Source: Asterias amurensis (Eukaryota; Echinodermata; Asteroidea; Forcipulatida; Asteriidae). From it: a stretch of 64,000 bases of DNA. A program made the position numbers and the translations under genes. Each line of letters opens with the position of its first letter. Positions within the stretch are counted from its first letter, which is position 1. The notes below the pieces were generated by a model that worked only from the letters and a program-made list of their open reading frames with translations, searched no databases and was not told where the DNA came from. Positions 45,868 to 57,519 of this stretch are shown in pieces. The stretch covers positions 6,821,391-6,885,390 of the forward strand of contig NC_092657.1 of NCBI RefSeq assembly GCF_032118995.1, written 5' to 3'.

Positions 45868-46395
45868 ATGTATCCAGCTGTAGCCATTCTTACTGCTGCC
45901 TTTTATAGCTGTTTGTATCTAGTTTCTGCACAGAACCAGCAGTGCTTTATATTTGTCAAACCAACCTGTCCTAAGTTGTGGCACCAATGGGGTGACGCTT
46001 GCTACCTCATCACAGATACTTTCATCAAATGGTCCGCGGCGAGAGACGAGTGCCGAATCTTGGGGGGATATCTCGCAGTTCCGAGCTCACTCGAGGAAAA
46101 CAACGCCATTGGTTCTTTGATTACAGAGGAACACAAAAGAGCTTGGATAGATTGCACTGATCAGGAATCGGATGGGAAGTGGGTGTGCATGGAGAATGGT
46201 AGAGAAGTGACCTACATACACTGGAAAGAAAATAGCCAGCCCAGTGGAAACCAGGGTGAGGACTGTGCTGCAATTAATCGCAATGTAGATTCACCCAAAC
46301 CATATCATTGGTTTGATTGGAGATGTGATGAGATCTTTCCGGCAGTTTGCAAGAGGAGTCTGGCTACCAGACCAGTCCTTCAAAGGGACATCTAA
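45868..46395 (+). CDS. Secreted C-type lectin, single CTLD
   Basis: 175 residues in one exon. A signal peptide is likely at 1-21 (hydrophobic AVAILTAAFYSCLYLVSA). The lectin-like domain spans 34-161: Cys34/Cys45 (long-form pair), Cys62/Cys161 and Cys133/Cys153 fit the canonical disulfides; Cys96 and Cys107 may form an extra bridge, and Cys26 is unpaired. The sugar-site motif position reads Q124-P125-S126 instead of EPN or QPD, and the WND position reads W148-F149-D150, so calcium-dependent sugar binding may be altered or lost. WIDCTDQESDGKWVC and DWRCDEIFPAVCK are typical CTLD core segments. It is probably an extracellular recognition protein of the innate-immunity kind, which are numerous in echinoderms; the ligand is unknown. 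The start is the first Met before the signal sequence. No polyadenylation signal was recognised nearby. Confidence 0.9.
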   Translation: MYPAVAILTAAFYSCLYLVSAQNQQCFIFVKPTCPKLWHQWGDACYLITDTFIKWSAARDECRILGGYLAVPSSLEENNAIGSLITEEHKRAWIDCTDQESDGKWVCMENGREVTYIHWKENSQPSGNQGEDCAAINRNVDSPKPYHWFDWRCDEIFPAVCKRSLATRPVLQRDI

Positions 46396-46708
46396 AATAA
46401 CTAACAGTAAAGTGAGTTTTATGTTCACCACTGGAAGACACAAGGCAACATCACGAAAGCGAGACAGAAATCTAATGATCGAATACTCTGATGTCAATCT
46501 CTTAACTTTTGCACTATATTCATGACCCCTTCCCCCCCCCCCCAGGAGAACCTGCCCCCATCCCCCCCGTGCGCCGAACTGTGTATGAACTTGTTATCAT
46601 AGCGCCCTCTGTTGAATCAGACTCCTTTAGTCCACGTTATAGCGTGCTTTCGAAAGACCACGGTAGGGACACAGGACGGTAAACAAATTCTAAGCGTGTT
46701 TTTTTTTT

Positions 46709-46960
46709 TCCCCAGGGAAGATGAGGTACAATAACAACGTGTGCCTTATGTAGGAAAACTCCATGGCCTTACCACCCCAATCGAAAGACGGAGGACGCTA
46801 CATGTTGGCGCATGGAGTTTGCATGGAGATGCAATACAAGTACACGTGTATAGAGGGTATTCTAGACACGCTTAGTTGGTTGCGCCCATGTGAGAAAGAC
46901 GGTAGTAACATGTACTACACGTACATTAATGCTTAGTGGCCTCATCTTTCCTGGGGGACA
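46709..46960. mobile_element. MITE (CCCCAGGGAAGATGAGG ends)
   Basis: CCCCAGGGAAGATGAGG at the left faces CCTCATCTTTCCTGGGG at the right. About 250 bp, non-coding. Confidence 0.7.
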
Positions 46961-47026
46961 AAACCGCTATAAGGGATTACTGATTGTATAAAATGATAGA
47001 GATCAGTGTAAGGGAGCAGGAAAATC

Positions 47027-47143
47027 GATCGACGCATGCGCCAAACTGAAGTAGACTCCGTCGTGTAGAGATTGGGAACGCTATTTTGGTGAAACAACGT
47101 CCGGTCTGTACGACAACGGAGTGATGTCGTTTGTACACGTTGT
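47027..47143. repeat. Dispersed repeat shared with 5316-5440
   Basis: See 5316-5440: GCATGCGC, AGATTGGGAACG, AACGTCCG and TTTGTACACGTTGT are in the same order. Confidence 0.45.
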
Positions 47144-47514
47144 ATGGTGGGGGAGGCTTGTGATAGACTCGATTCAAGCCCCGTTCTCGTGCGAGAGATC
47201 CTAAAAAATCATATCCGACTTCAAAATGTAGCTATTGTGGTCCCGAGAATGGCCAGGCACAGGGGGGCTAGGTTGGGGGATGCCAACATCGCAAAAGTTG
47301 TCTGATGTTTAGGCGATGGGACTGTATTAAATAAAAAGGACCCTCATGGGGACTGGGACTTGAATCAATTCTATATCACCATGCGGTCCACAACATCCAG
47401 GACGGGAGCACTCAAGCGTGAGATTACAGATTACTGTGCTATGCTCTCTCCCGTCCTGTGTGCTCCGTGCCAAAAATCGAAACCTCGCTAGTCTTTCCAT
47501 TTTCCGGGGACACA

Positions 47515-47666
47515 AGGCCTTTTCGAATCCATGGTTTCGGCTTCAGGCTCCGTCCTCTCTTCTGAAGCCTGTACACCTGAAGCACGCGTAATATTGTCAA
47601 AACAACCGCCGACCAAGCTAGCCTGAGCCGAATCTAAAACCGAAGCCGTGGTTTCAAAAAGGTACA
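47515..47666. mobile_element. Possible MITE with imperfect inverted ends
   Basis: CCTTTTCGAATCCATGGTTT and CGGCTTCAGGCTC at the left face an imperfect inverted copy (GAAGCCGTGGTTTCAAAAAG) at the right. No gene seen in 47667-48378. Confidence 0.4.
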
Positions 47667-48378
47667 TGAACTCCGGGACAGATTTCACCATTATACTGTA
47701 CTAGGACTCTCGCACGATTCAAAACGGGATGGTGTTGGCTAAGATGTAAAAGTACAACTGAACTCACTTGTTTTCAAATCTCATGGAAAAACTGGTTGAA
47801 AGAAGATTATGGACGCTCTCCTCTGGGACTAGATTCTGCATATTAAACGAAATGGTTATTTTCCAATTCCATGCACATTAGGACAGTTTGTATTTTTTTT
47901 TTACACATATTGAATGGCAATGAGGTTACTAGCAGGGGTAACTATTTGGGGTTTCAGTACATAAAATTCTGAAACTGGCGTTGCCTCCCATTAGGTGGTT
48001 TACGTAATGGTATATCTTTATGTGTGTATACTGCATATATATGTAGTCACTGATGGTTCAGTCAGGGTGTGACGCTGTATGGGCATGCATATTTAGTTTG
48101 TATGAGTTGTGTTTTGTTTATGCTTCAAGTCACTGTACTTCTATTATGTGTTACCTACTTTCTTAACACATTGTTGTAAGCAATAGGATGGTTTTGAAAA
48201 TGTACCAGTGATCCAGGGAGGAGCTTAAGAAAGCATAAATAGGAAACTTTTTGCCCGAAATAGAATGGCCGGACTGGGAAGGGACCCGCAAGGAAAAAGA
48301 AACATGACCGAACAAGATTTCACCAGGAGGAACAGTGGACGACTCAAGGAGTGAGGACTGGATTGGGTCATCGGATCC

Positions 48379-49128
48379 TTAAAGACACTGGACACTATTG
48401 GTAATTGTCAAAGACCAGTCTTGTCACTTGGTGTATCTCAACATATGCATAAAATAACAAACCTGTGAAAATTTGAGCTTGATTGGTCGTCGGAGTTGCG
48501 AGATAACTATGAAAGGAAAACACCCTTCACACGAAGTTGTGTGGTTAGATGCTTGATTTCGAGACCACAAATTCTAAATCTGAGGTATCAAAATCAAATT
48601 CGTTGAAAATTACTTCTTTCTCGATAAATAACAATGTTTTATACTATTAATCTCTCCCCATTACTTGTTACTCAATCGGATAATAATGAAAAAAAATCAA
48701 CCTTGTCAAACGAAGTTGTATGTTTTCGAATGCTTGATTTCGAGACCTCAAATTCTAAATCTAAGGTCTCGAAATCAAATTCGTTGAAAATTACTTCTTT
48801 CTTGATAACTAGCAACGTTTTATACTATTAATCTCTCCCCATTACTTGTTACTCAGTCGGATAATAATGAAAGAAAAATCACCCTTGTCAAACGAAGTTG
48901 TATGTTTTCCAATGCTTGATTTCGAGACCTCAAATTCTAAATCTAAGGTCTCGAAATCAAATTCGTGGAAAACTACTTCTTTTTCTAATACTACATTACC
49001 TCAGAGGGAGCCGTTTCTCACAATGCTTTATACTATCAACCTCTCCCCATTACTCGTTACCAAGTAAGGTTTTATGCAAACAATTATTTTGAGTACTAAT
49101 TACCAATAGTGTCCACTGCCGTCAAGGA
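48379..49128 (+). mobile_element. TTAA MITE family 1 with internal 181-bp expansion
   Basis: The tips match the family, but the segment from the CTTGTCAAACGAAGTTG block through the TTTCGAGACCTCAAATTCTA palindrome to TCTCTCCCCATTACTTGTTA is present about three times with a ~181-bp period, doubling the element's length. Confidence 0.85.
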
Positions 49129-49191
49129 CTGTTTAGGGAAAGTGTTGTCACTGTTAAAAAAAACGTTGTTAATTTACAGTAGTTTGTTTTG

Positions 49192-49497
49192 TCAATTGGC
49201 ATTACGGAGGCTACTTTTGTCTACAGAAGATTCAACTGTGATTTTCCACTGTGCATCAACATCAGAATCTCCTGTGATGTGTACTGTACCTTCACAGCAC
49301 AATCCACTGTAATTGATGTTGGCTAAAATGTAGAAGCTCTGTGGCACAACAGTAGATTTATTTGAAGGATTTTGTTCATCAACATAGTGTTTTGTACACG
49401 AACAACTCTCTGTGACAGAACATACACTGCTTTCTGCGCGTTTACGTTGAATCTCTGTTATGTCACATAGGATGACCAATCTTCTGTGTATACACAA
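49192..49497 (-). CDS. Unidentified Cys-rich candidate exon
   Basis: An open minus-strand frame between two repeats, about 101 residues ending in a TGA. It contains VCSVTESCSCTKHYVDEQ and SGLCCEGTVHITGDSDVDAQ, with protein-like composition and five to six cysteines. A splice-acceptor-like TATACACAG lies at its start (about 49485), so it could be a terminal exon. No family recognised, and no partner exon found. It could also be part of an unknown repeat. Confidence 0.3.
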   Translation of the reverse strand: MCIHRRLVILCDITEIQRKRAESSVCSVTESCSCTKHYVDEQNPSNKSTVVPQSFYILANINYSGLCCEGTVHITGDSDVDAQWKITVESSVDKSSLRNAN

Positions 49498-49719
49498 TGC
49501 TTTGTTTTGCTACCTTGACCACCCTCTCATTAATATAATTCAAACAAGAAAATAAAAGACATATCACACACGTTTTATCTCAGTTTCACAAAACATTAAC
49601 AGTTTTTTCAACTTTAATTGAAATTCACTCAAAATAATGCAACTGTCGTCATAATGTACACAAGGAATAATACTTTTAAATACTTTTTTTTTACATTATA
49701 ATTTATTGTTTAAAATGAC

Positions 49720-49987
49720 TTAAAGGAAGGGAAATGACCAATTCAATTTTGGTAGAGTCCCCGTGTGATTGGGGGAAAGTTACAAGTCTCTACTCTTGTA
49801 AAATGGTGTAAATTGCCATTGTATTCGATAACCATTGCCCCGGAAAGTTATCGAATACAAGGGCCATTTACATCATTTTAAAGTGAGGTTAGAGATATTT
49901 TTCCCCACTGATCACATAAGGACTCTATCTATTGGAAAAGAAGGAGTACATCACAAAAATGAATTGCTCATTTCCCTTCCTCTTTAA
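49720..49987. mobile_element. TTAA MITE (AAAGGAAGGGAAATGA ends)
   Basis: TTAAAGGAAGGGAAATGACC faces GCTCATTTCCCTTCCTCTTTAA. An inner palindrome ATTCGATAAC/GTTATCGAAT lies near 49830. No gene seen in 49988-51115. Confidence 0.85.
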
Positions 49988-51115
49988 ATAAGTGAACAAC
50001 TCTGCATGTTTTAACTATTACACATTACCGACTTCAACCAGTCTCTATTGTCCATAAATATTGCATCAATAACAAAAACACGATTCGTACTACGTTTGTG
50101 TTCAATTCATAATGGAAATTGTTTCAAGAGAAACTATTAATTAGGGGTAGGTTCATAGACTGGTGATGACCTTGATAACAAATGGTGTAACATTTTCAAC
50201 CTAAAGACTACTGTTACAAAGATGATCATGGTTGTAAGCATCCTGCGAAATTTTTTGGTCTGAAGTGCCCCTTTATCGAAAATCAATCAAAGTTTGCCAA
50301 AAATTTGAACCCCCAAAGGTCGGCTTGAGGCAACTTACATACAGTTTCAAATGATCGGACAATGGAAACACTGGCTCAGTATTTCCAACTTCATAAGTAT
50401 AGGCCTTTTGTCTAAATTTCTGCCAGTGTGCAAATGTGTACTGAAGGTGATGTTTTTGAATAAAATTGTGTTTTTCACATTGTTTAAAATTACTTAAAAG
50501 GGAAGATTTTTTCAGTCTTTAATGATTATACAATTTCAATCTGTCTATTATAAGCATTGCAGCAATAATACTTATAAAAACATTAAATACAGTACATACT
50601 TGAACTGGTTCCAAGAGAAAATGTTCATGTTAATTTTGCATCGGTGATAAAGAATTATAATTGTGTGTTTTTATCCATACACTGATGTAGATTATAAGCA
50701 CTGTATACCCAGTACTGAGTATGCAGTGCTGAACACATCAGTGCATGGAGAAAAACACAGATATTAAGCCCAACAGGGTAACAGCGAACATCTGTAAAAA
50801 AAAAATTCCCCCAGTTAGTGTTTTTTTTTTACATGTTTGTCACACCAAGTAAATTTTATGAAATTTCAAAGCTTATTTTTATTTTATTTATTTATTATTT
50901 TTTTTTTTTTTTTTTTGGGGGGGGGGTCATGAACTGAGACAAACCTATCCTACTTTATTGCTTGTTAATTCAAGAGTGAAACAGTTAAAAACAGTTAAAG
51001 CGTTCACTTTAACAAGAAAACTAGCTAAAACACTCAGGAATTTTGTTACATACACCATGTAGTGCTGTTTAAAAAAAAAACATTCAACTTTAGTGCTATC
51101 TGAACTGTTTTACTT

Positions 51116-53172
51116 CTACACCAACCACATTTCTTCAAAGTCTTTCAGCTTGGTACAAAGTTGTACAACTTTGTTATTGGGCCCTCCTTTGGTGTTGGAG
51201 GACCTCTTGCTGCCTCTTTCCGGTCTAATCTTGAACAGCAGTCTGCACATAAAAAAGATACAAAACTGTACATTATACACATCAATCTAATTCTGTATGC
51301 CAGTATCCACTTTAAAGTTGATTTGTATGATTATGCTTATTTGTCATACTCGTTGATGGGCATTGTTCTAAACAGATTGTAGTCTTAAAGGAAGTTAACA
51401 GTAGTAAATACTCTTGAGGGAAAATGTTTGTTAAAAAATGTTTGTTTTCTTTTTTGACTATTGCTCTTAACCCTGCGCTGCACCATGCCAGTCAAAAGCG
51501 TCTATACCCCCCCCCCCATCGTACAGTCAGCTGCAGTACGGTGTGAAATTGCGTGTAAAACTAATTTGGCTGCTCACAAACTCTTCTAACATGGTACCAT
51601 TAGACTCAAAAACGTTCACTGAATCCACAGAACAGAAAAAAAAAATGCAAACAAAATGTTCATGGGGGGTAAGCACACTCAGAAAAAAAACAACAACTAA
51701 TTTTTGCAAAAATCCAACTTTTATGCTCCATTACACTATTGCACTGTTTGCTGCAGTACCCTGTAAAATAAGTATTCATTTCGGTTTACACTTGCATGTC
51801 TTAAGTCACACAAGTTTGGCAGGTAAACTAACTGGAACAAAAGCGGTTGTATCTTTGTTGGCATTTATGAACAAAATAATTGTGGTTGATTTATTCCAAC
51901 AATTTTACTGAATTTATTGGATTGTGCACTGTAGACTTAATCACACAGTTAAAGAGGGTCTTTAATGTCAAATTCAATTTTGTGATATACTTATTTTCCA
52001 AAAAATGCCTCCTTGGATGGAAAAGACTCATTAGTTGTTGATAATCCAATGACGTCATGTTTCAAATTGAAGTCACGAATGAACCAAAACAACCGGTACA
52101 AAAATGAACCCATTTTTCTCTTGAATGATGTCATGTAGGATGTTTTGAACGTTGACAAATTTTGCACTGGAGGGTATCGAATAGAATGGCAATTACACCA
52201 CTTTAACATGAGGTAAGAGACTTGTAATTTTTTCACCACTCACATGAGGACTATATCTATTGGAAAATGAGTACGTCACATTAAAGCCGCTCTTTAAGTG
52301 CAGTTGAACTGCAGTTGTTTCCACTTGGCCAAAATGAAGAATAATACAAGTGCTTCAAAATAATTACCTTTGCATGAACTCAGGAGTAGCTGCAATATTA
52401 GGTGGGTATTGTAGATTGAAAACATAGAACACCACGAACCACATCTGAAGACCCTTGAGAAGATCACTGCAATGGAGTAGTGGATTCCTTTCGATGCAGA
52501 CTGCACATTTTGCGCTCAGGAAGGGGTTGTCACCTGCAGCAGAAACAAGCATTTAAACAAACATCAATTTATTTGCAAATGCAAATAACAAAAGGACCAG
52601 TTTAGGTTATAAAATGAGGTATTTTTTTTTACCAAATCTTTATTTACATCTACCCACAGTTAATATTTTTAAGACACACGGGGTAAGTCTAATGAGCATA
52701 GGAAATCTGTGGGCTTAAAATGTTGAATCGGTGACATTTTTTGTTGACCACAAAATATTGCAGTATTTTTCAGATGATCCAGGGTGTGGGAGATTAAGTT
52801 TTTAAGAAAAATGTTGGCAAGTTCACTTTACAATTTCAAATATGAGCACAAAGCTGTAGACAAAATGTCTTATTGGAAACAATAAACCATCTGATTTAAG
52901 ATTGATTTTATTAAGTATGGGAAACACCATAGTTCCATCAGTAATACTATACTTATCCTTGTAAGCATATGCACAAAAATTTAAGTATGATTGATTTTCA
53001 ACTCAAATGTACTTCAGGTGAGAAAATTATCATTCAATGTTCAAGTTATTATTAATGGTTAAATTAAATTGGGAAACTAAAATGTCAGTTATTTTCGAAG
53101 GTATTTTTTACCTGCATAGGCCAGTACAGGGCTATCCGTGTCACAGTCAAAGTCAGAGCTTCTTGCAGTTTC
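51116..53172 (-). CDS. Uncharacterised conserved protein, three C-terminal exons
   Basis: Exons 53172-53112, 52533-52368 and 51242-51116 join in phase (GT-AG throughout) into 117 residues ending at a TAG. The first gives ETARSSDFDCDTDSPVLAYA; the second includes NPLLHCSDLLKGLQMWFVVF, then YVFNLQYPPNIAATPEFMQ; the third gives RLLFKIRPERGSKRSSNTK and ends with CTKLKDFEEMWLV. The order Y-V-F-N-x-x-Y-P, F-x-Q-R, K-I-x-P-E-R-G-S-K, L-x-D-F-E recalls the C-terminus of a large family of uncharacterised fish and invertebrate proteins, some labelled SAM-domain-containing 3-like; that is from memory, not a search. Function unknown; such families are sometimes transposon-derived, but introns in matching phase argue for a host gene. 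The 5' part was not located; a candidate leader exon ends at 54556. MITEs lie in its introns. Confidence 0.8.
51949..52297. mobile_element. TTAA MITE (AAAGAGGGTCTTTAATG ends)
   Basis: TTAAAGAGGGTCTTTAATGT faces ACATTAAAGCCGCTCTTTAA. Its interior shares GAGGACTATATCTATTGGAA with the 49720 MITE, so the two families are relatives. It ends 70 bp from the donor of exon 52533-52368. Confidence 0.8.
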
Positions 53173-53719
53173 CTTTATACAGAAAGAAAAAGAAAACAAA
53201 TCACAAACATGTATATTATTCAAAATATATAAATACCAGAGGCCATTTAAAACATTGGTAATTACCATGACACTGCTATACTTTGTGTCCCTTTAAGCTG
53301 TTGTCAGCATTTCTCATAACAAGAGCATACAAAACGCGATGAATTTTTCACTGGTTATTTCATGATATTGAAAAGTAAGGGTTTAATATTGATGTTGTAC
53401 TTGTACCTTTTGTCTATAAACAAATGCCGAATATATCTGGTTAAGTCAGAACTGGAAGATGTTCCCACTTGAAAAGTATTTAAAGAAAACTTTCAACTGA
53501 TCCATTAGTTATTAAATAATTGGCGCACTACTTGAGATCGCGGCACAGTTTTCATTAACGGAAATTGGTCCAGCGCGCGCAGCGCCCTCTAGCGGTTGTG
53601 ACCAAACCTACTACTACAGAACAGTACTACACAGTACTACTACTAGCAGTAGCACTCAATCGACAAAAAGATACAAACAAAATGGATCGTCACTTACTAT
53701 ACCATTACCAGACCAGAGG

Positions 53720-53865
53720 CCGATTTCACAAAGATCTCAAATTGATCGTAACTTCAAATCAATCGTAGTTGCTAAGTAAAGTGTGATGTCACAATACAAA
53801 TCTCTATGGTGATACTGAAAATTTGTCATGCGATGAATTTTATTGCTTTGTGAAATCGGCCCCTG
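53720..53865. mobile_element. MITE (GGCCGATTTCACAAAG ends)
   Basis: GGCCGATTTCACAAAG faces CTTTGTGAAATCGGCC exactly. About 146 bp. Nothing else is recognised in 53866-54555. Confidence 0.85.
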
Positions 53866-54555
53866 GCATGCCAGGCTAAAAAATGTGTTTTAATGCATCC
53901 TCATCTGCTCATATGTTCACCACAGTGAGTTTAGTATAAATCAGCTTGCCAACCAAGTAAAAAAACAGTAGTAAGGTTAATAGGTAGGCCTAGGCCTAGT
54001 GTAGGAATTTTTAGTATAAAAAATTGTGACTGAAATAATCACATTCATTTTCATTTTACTGAATTAATTTGCTGATTTTTAGTTGTAATGTAATGTTACT
54101 AAGAGTAAGACATCTGTGTATTGTCAGTCAGATGATCGACTAGACATGTTGTAAAATACTACTAGTAAACTAGAGCCAGAGGGTAGGCTAATTTTAATTA
54201 ACTGAAATTGGAAAGCTAGTAAAGCAAAAGACAAGACATTTCCAGAACCAGAAAAACAACTTTATAATTCATGTCCATGGACCATGGCAAACAACAAATC
54301 ATCCCAAATCCACATGCAGCCTGTCTGTGTGTGTTGTGTTGACGTTATGCATGCACACACACAAACACACACAATCTGTCATCTATCACGTCTATCATCG
54401 ATCTGACGATCGTCTGTCGCTAAACATGATAAATTTTCCAATTGTCATATTTTATGTTCAAGCCTAACGAGCGTTAGGCTTATGTTAACCATGTGACTTA
54501 CAATAATAGTAATAATATTCATATTAATAACACAGAATAGTGTTCTTAATCTTAC

Positions 54556-54830
54556 CTGTAATTTTTTTGTCGTGGAAACTGATCAGCAAAGGTCAAGTAC
54601 AAACTCTTCCAAAAGTTAAGTGAGCGCACAATGTGACGTGATGGTGGAGAGAGCGCACGCGCACAAACGACGGCGGAAGATCCAGCCGGTCTGAACCAGT
54701 TCCTGCTGATCACTTTTTCCCCTTTTTGCCGCGCACACACACAGAAGACGACAAGAACTTCGTAATGGTACCCGTCTTCTCTTTGTTTAATGCAAAAATT
54801 TGAGGGCCACCAGGGAAAAATCACTGTAGT
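54556..54830 (-). other. Candidate 5' exon and promoter region
   Basis: A strong splice donor (ATTACAG then GTAAGATT) at 54556 on the minus strand ends a CpG-richer stretch with GTGCGCGTGCGC. It could be the leader exon of the gene at 51116-53172. Its open frame (from 54824) does not continue in phase into the 53172 exon, so it is either untranslated or an intermediate exon is missing from this annotation. Confidence 0.4.
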
Positions 54831-55615
54831 GTGATACGCTAGGGGGGACGATCTCTGTTAAATGATTTTTTTATCAATGAACCAAGGAAAGTTCAGAGCT
54901 TTCTAGTCCGACACCACAATGTTCCTATGATAGTAAATGCAATGCTTTTTTACATGAGTAGGGGCATATCCTGTAATCTTCGGACGAAAATTAGCTCTAG
55001 GCTACTAGGGCCTACGAGTCTTCATTCCAATTTTTACTTTACTGAGTAGCCTACACCACACATGCCCGCCCGCGCCACACCGATGATGAGGGCCGTAGTT
55101 TTCCCTTTCCAGCACTGATATTAAAGCCTAAATCCGCAGTTTATTATAGTGGCTAAGAATGGAAGGCAATTAGCTGCTATATCAGAGTGCAGTTAGTTCT
55201 GTTAGAGGACAACCCGGCTGTTCAGAAACAGCAGAATGTGTCAAATCCTCAAGGGTTCACTGTACCGTCACAAAATGTTCCTACAACAGCAGACTTACTT
55301 TAAATTTACAGAGAATAGGAGCACACTGTTTAGAGACTGCATATGTTTTGTATATTCACAGAGAAATAGGAAAACGGCAACTTCTGCTGTTCATTTTTGA
55401 TTCTTTCCAACAAAAAAGCTACTGTGAATTCACACAAATTTTTTACAGTGTAATGCCGACACTTGGTACCTCTGTTTGGGTTAAGAACCAACCCACTACA
55501 CAGATACCGATATCCCAAGGGTTTGTTCCACTAGGAATCCCCTAAACACTGCGCCATCCATTGTCCTCACCTCAACAGCCGTTTATTGTGAATCCTGGTG
55601 GGTCATCACCCCACT
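54831..55615. other. No gene recognised
   Basis: Intergenic sequence without coding or repeat signal that I could identify. Confidence 0.4.
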
Positions 55616-57248
55616 TTAGCCCTTTTCACACTACATGCATTTACCGGGAAAATTCCCGGGAATCGTTTTTTTCGATCTGTTCACACTACAAAAACATTCC
55701 CGGGAAATAGCTTATTCCCGGGAAATAGCTTATTCCCGGGAAATAATAAACCCTGCTCAGTGGTAGGGTAAAAGGAGTTAACCCTGGGGAAAAACGTTTT
55801 TTTTACCGGGAAAAGCAGCTAGTGAAAACGAAAGCGGGTTTAACTTACCCAACCTTTTGCTTCCACTGTGTTGAGACGTCATTAATCTCGAAAGGTCACA
55901 GACGTCAAAAATAGCGCGCCAAATAATTCGCGCGGTAACAATAGCCCTTTTTTGTTTCCTCCTTCTGAAAGTGTTAACATTTACGTACGAAAATAAAAGT
56001 GAATTACATATGTAGTATACAAATAAATATAATTTATGAATTCAAAAAATATACCACGTGAATGGAATAGGAACAGAATAAAAAGTTGGCGTGAACAAGC
56101 TTCCTTCTCGTACACACGACAGGTGTGTATGGTATTTCTTATTTACATGTACTTGGCCGTTGGTGGACTTGTGTTGCCCATGAGTCAGATTTTAGTTCTT
56201 CTATCGACATTGCTGTGTACCACCTGACAGTTAATATTTTAGTTCAATTGTTTTGCTCAATTTCTTACGATGGGTAGAAGTGACCGATGGAGTCATGATG
56301 AAATTTTGAAACTAGTTGCATTTTGGGCCGACGATGCAGTCCAAAACAGCTAGATGGGCATAGCCCTTCAAGAAACGGGAACTTTTTGTCAACATTGGCT
56401 GACTGCCTTCGTGGTGCTGGATATAAACGGACCCCTGCCCATTGCAGAAAAAACTGAAAACCTTGGGAAAAAGACTATATGTCGGTAGGATGTAAGTTTT
56501 GTTTTTCAATCCCTAAATATTGTCTATTGCATAAGTGTTCTCCTGCAAAAAAAAATGCTAGCCAATATGGGGTTAAAGCCTATTAAGTGTTCATTCTTTG
56601 AACAATGGAAAAACAGCACTATTGAAGATGGAAAGGAAGATTGCTTCTTTTTCTTTTACTTCTATTGTCAGATTGTGCAAAATCGACCATGCGATATTTT
56701 TTCTATAAAACCTTTATTTACCTTGGCCCTAACATCATGGACATTATTATGCAATCTTTCGAAAATGCCATTCAGAAAGTTAGACCAGATTGACCTTTGA
56801 CCAATACTTCCAGTGAGTGCCATGAAACCCGTCATTCGCACGACAAATTCCATCCGATTGTTTTACCGCATGTCTTTAAAACACTGTCACAGCAGTCGTC
56901 TTTTCCTGCAAGCCGTCAGCGACGTCTTCCCCGAATTGCAAGACTTCTTCTCCGCCGTAATCAAACAAATATTGGTATAACAACCCGCAAATACACAATG
57001 TGCAGCCATTTGGATCGCATTATGGCAATGCTTTTGCAGCCGGCCGCGTGGCATTGTGGGAACGGACTTCCGTCCACTAACATTGGTAACTTCCACATGG
57101 GCTGACCTGTTTACCACATTTCCTGGGGTTTGATCGTAAGTGTGAAACGACCGTGCATATTCCTGGGGGAAAAAATGTTACAAACTCCAGGGATTTTCCC
57201 GGAAGTATATTTCCCGGGAAATAGCTCTGTAGTGTGAAAGGGCTTTAG
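55616..57248. mobile_element. Harbinger-like DNA transposon remnant
   Basis: Inverted ends AGCCCTTTTCACACTACA and TGTAGTGTGAAAGGGCT, with extra inner repeats of ATTCCCGGGAAATAGCT. The left half carries a decayed Myb/SANT-like gene (56270-56490). PIF/Harbinger elements encode such a protein beside their transposase, hence the assignment; no transposase was recognised. A TTA-type flank is possible but the tips are ambiguous. Confidence 0.65.
56270..56490 (+). pseudogene. Myb/SANT-like DNA-binding domain, broken
   Basis: ATG at 56270 gives MGRSDRWSHDEILKLVAFWA then DDAVQ, the usual first half of a trihelix/Myb-SANT domain. A stop follows in that frame, and the second half continues in a shifted frame as NFLSTLADCLRGAGYKRTPA with HCRK, then another stop. 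Such domains direct Harbinger-type transposases to DNA. At least one frameshift and one stop make it non-functional. Confidence 0.65.
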
Positions 57249-57519
57249 TCACACCTAGTACAATTTTACTCATTAAAACAAAATAGTATAATAAACATTG
57301 ATAATGTATACCCTGTTGTTGGAAGTTGAATAAATATAATATCTTTGTTTCATGTGAATAGAAGCTGTCCGAACTTATTCCTTTACCTTCTGTTTCGCAT
57401 GTCTTTAAGGAATTGCCCCTTTATTTAAAGTATTATTTATTCTAAATTAATCAATACCTCAGACAGTTTCTCTATCCCTATTGGTGGAGAGCGCGTCACG
57501 TGGGGTGTTTAAACGGTTG

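Noticed and set aside
54552..54824. A 90-residue frame as N-terminus of the gene at 51116-53172
   Set aside because: Joining its donor at 54556 to the exon at 53172 shifts the frame and reaches a stop; at most it is a leader exon.
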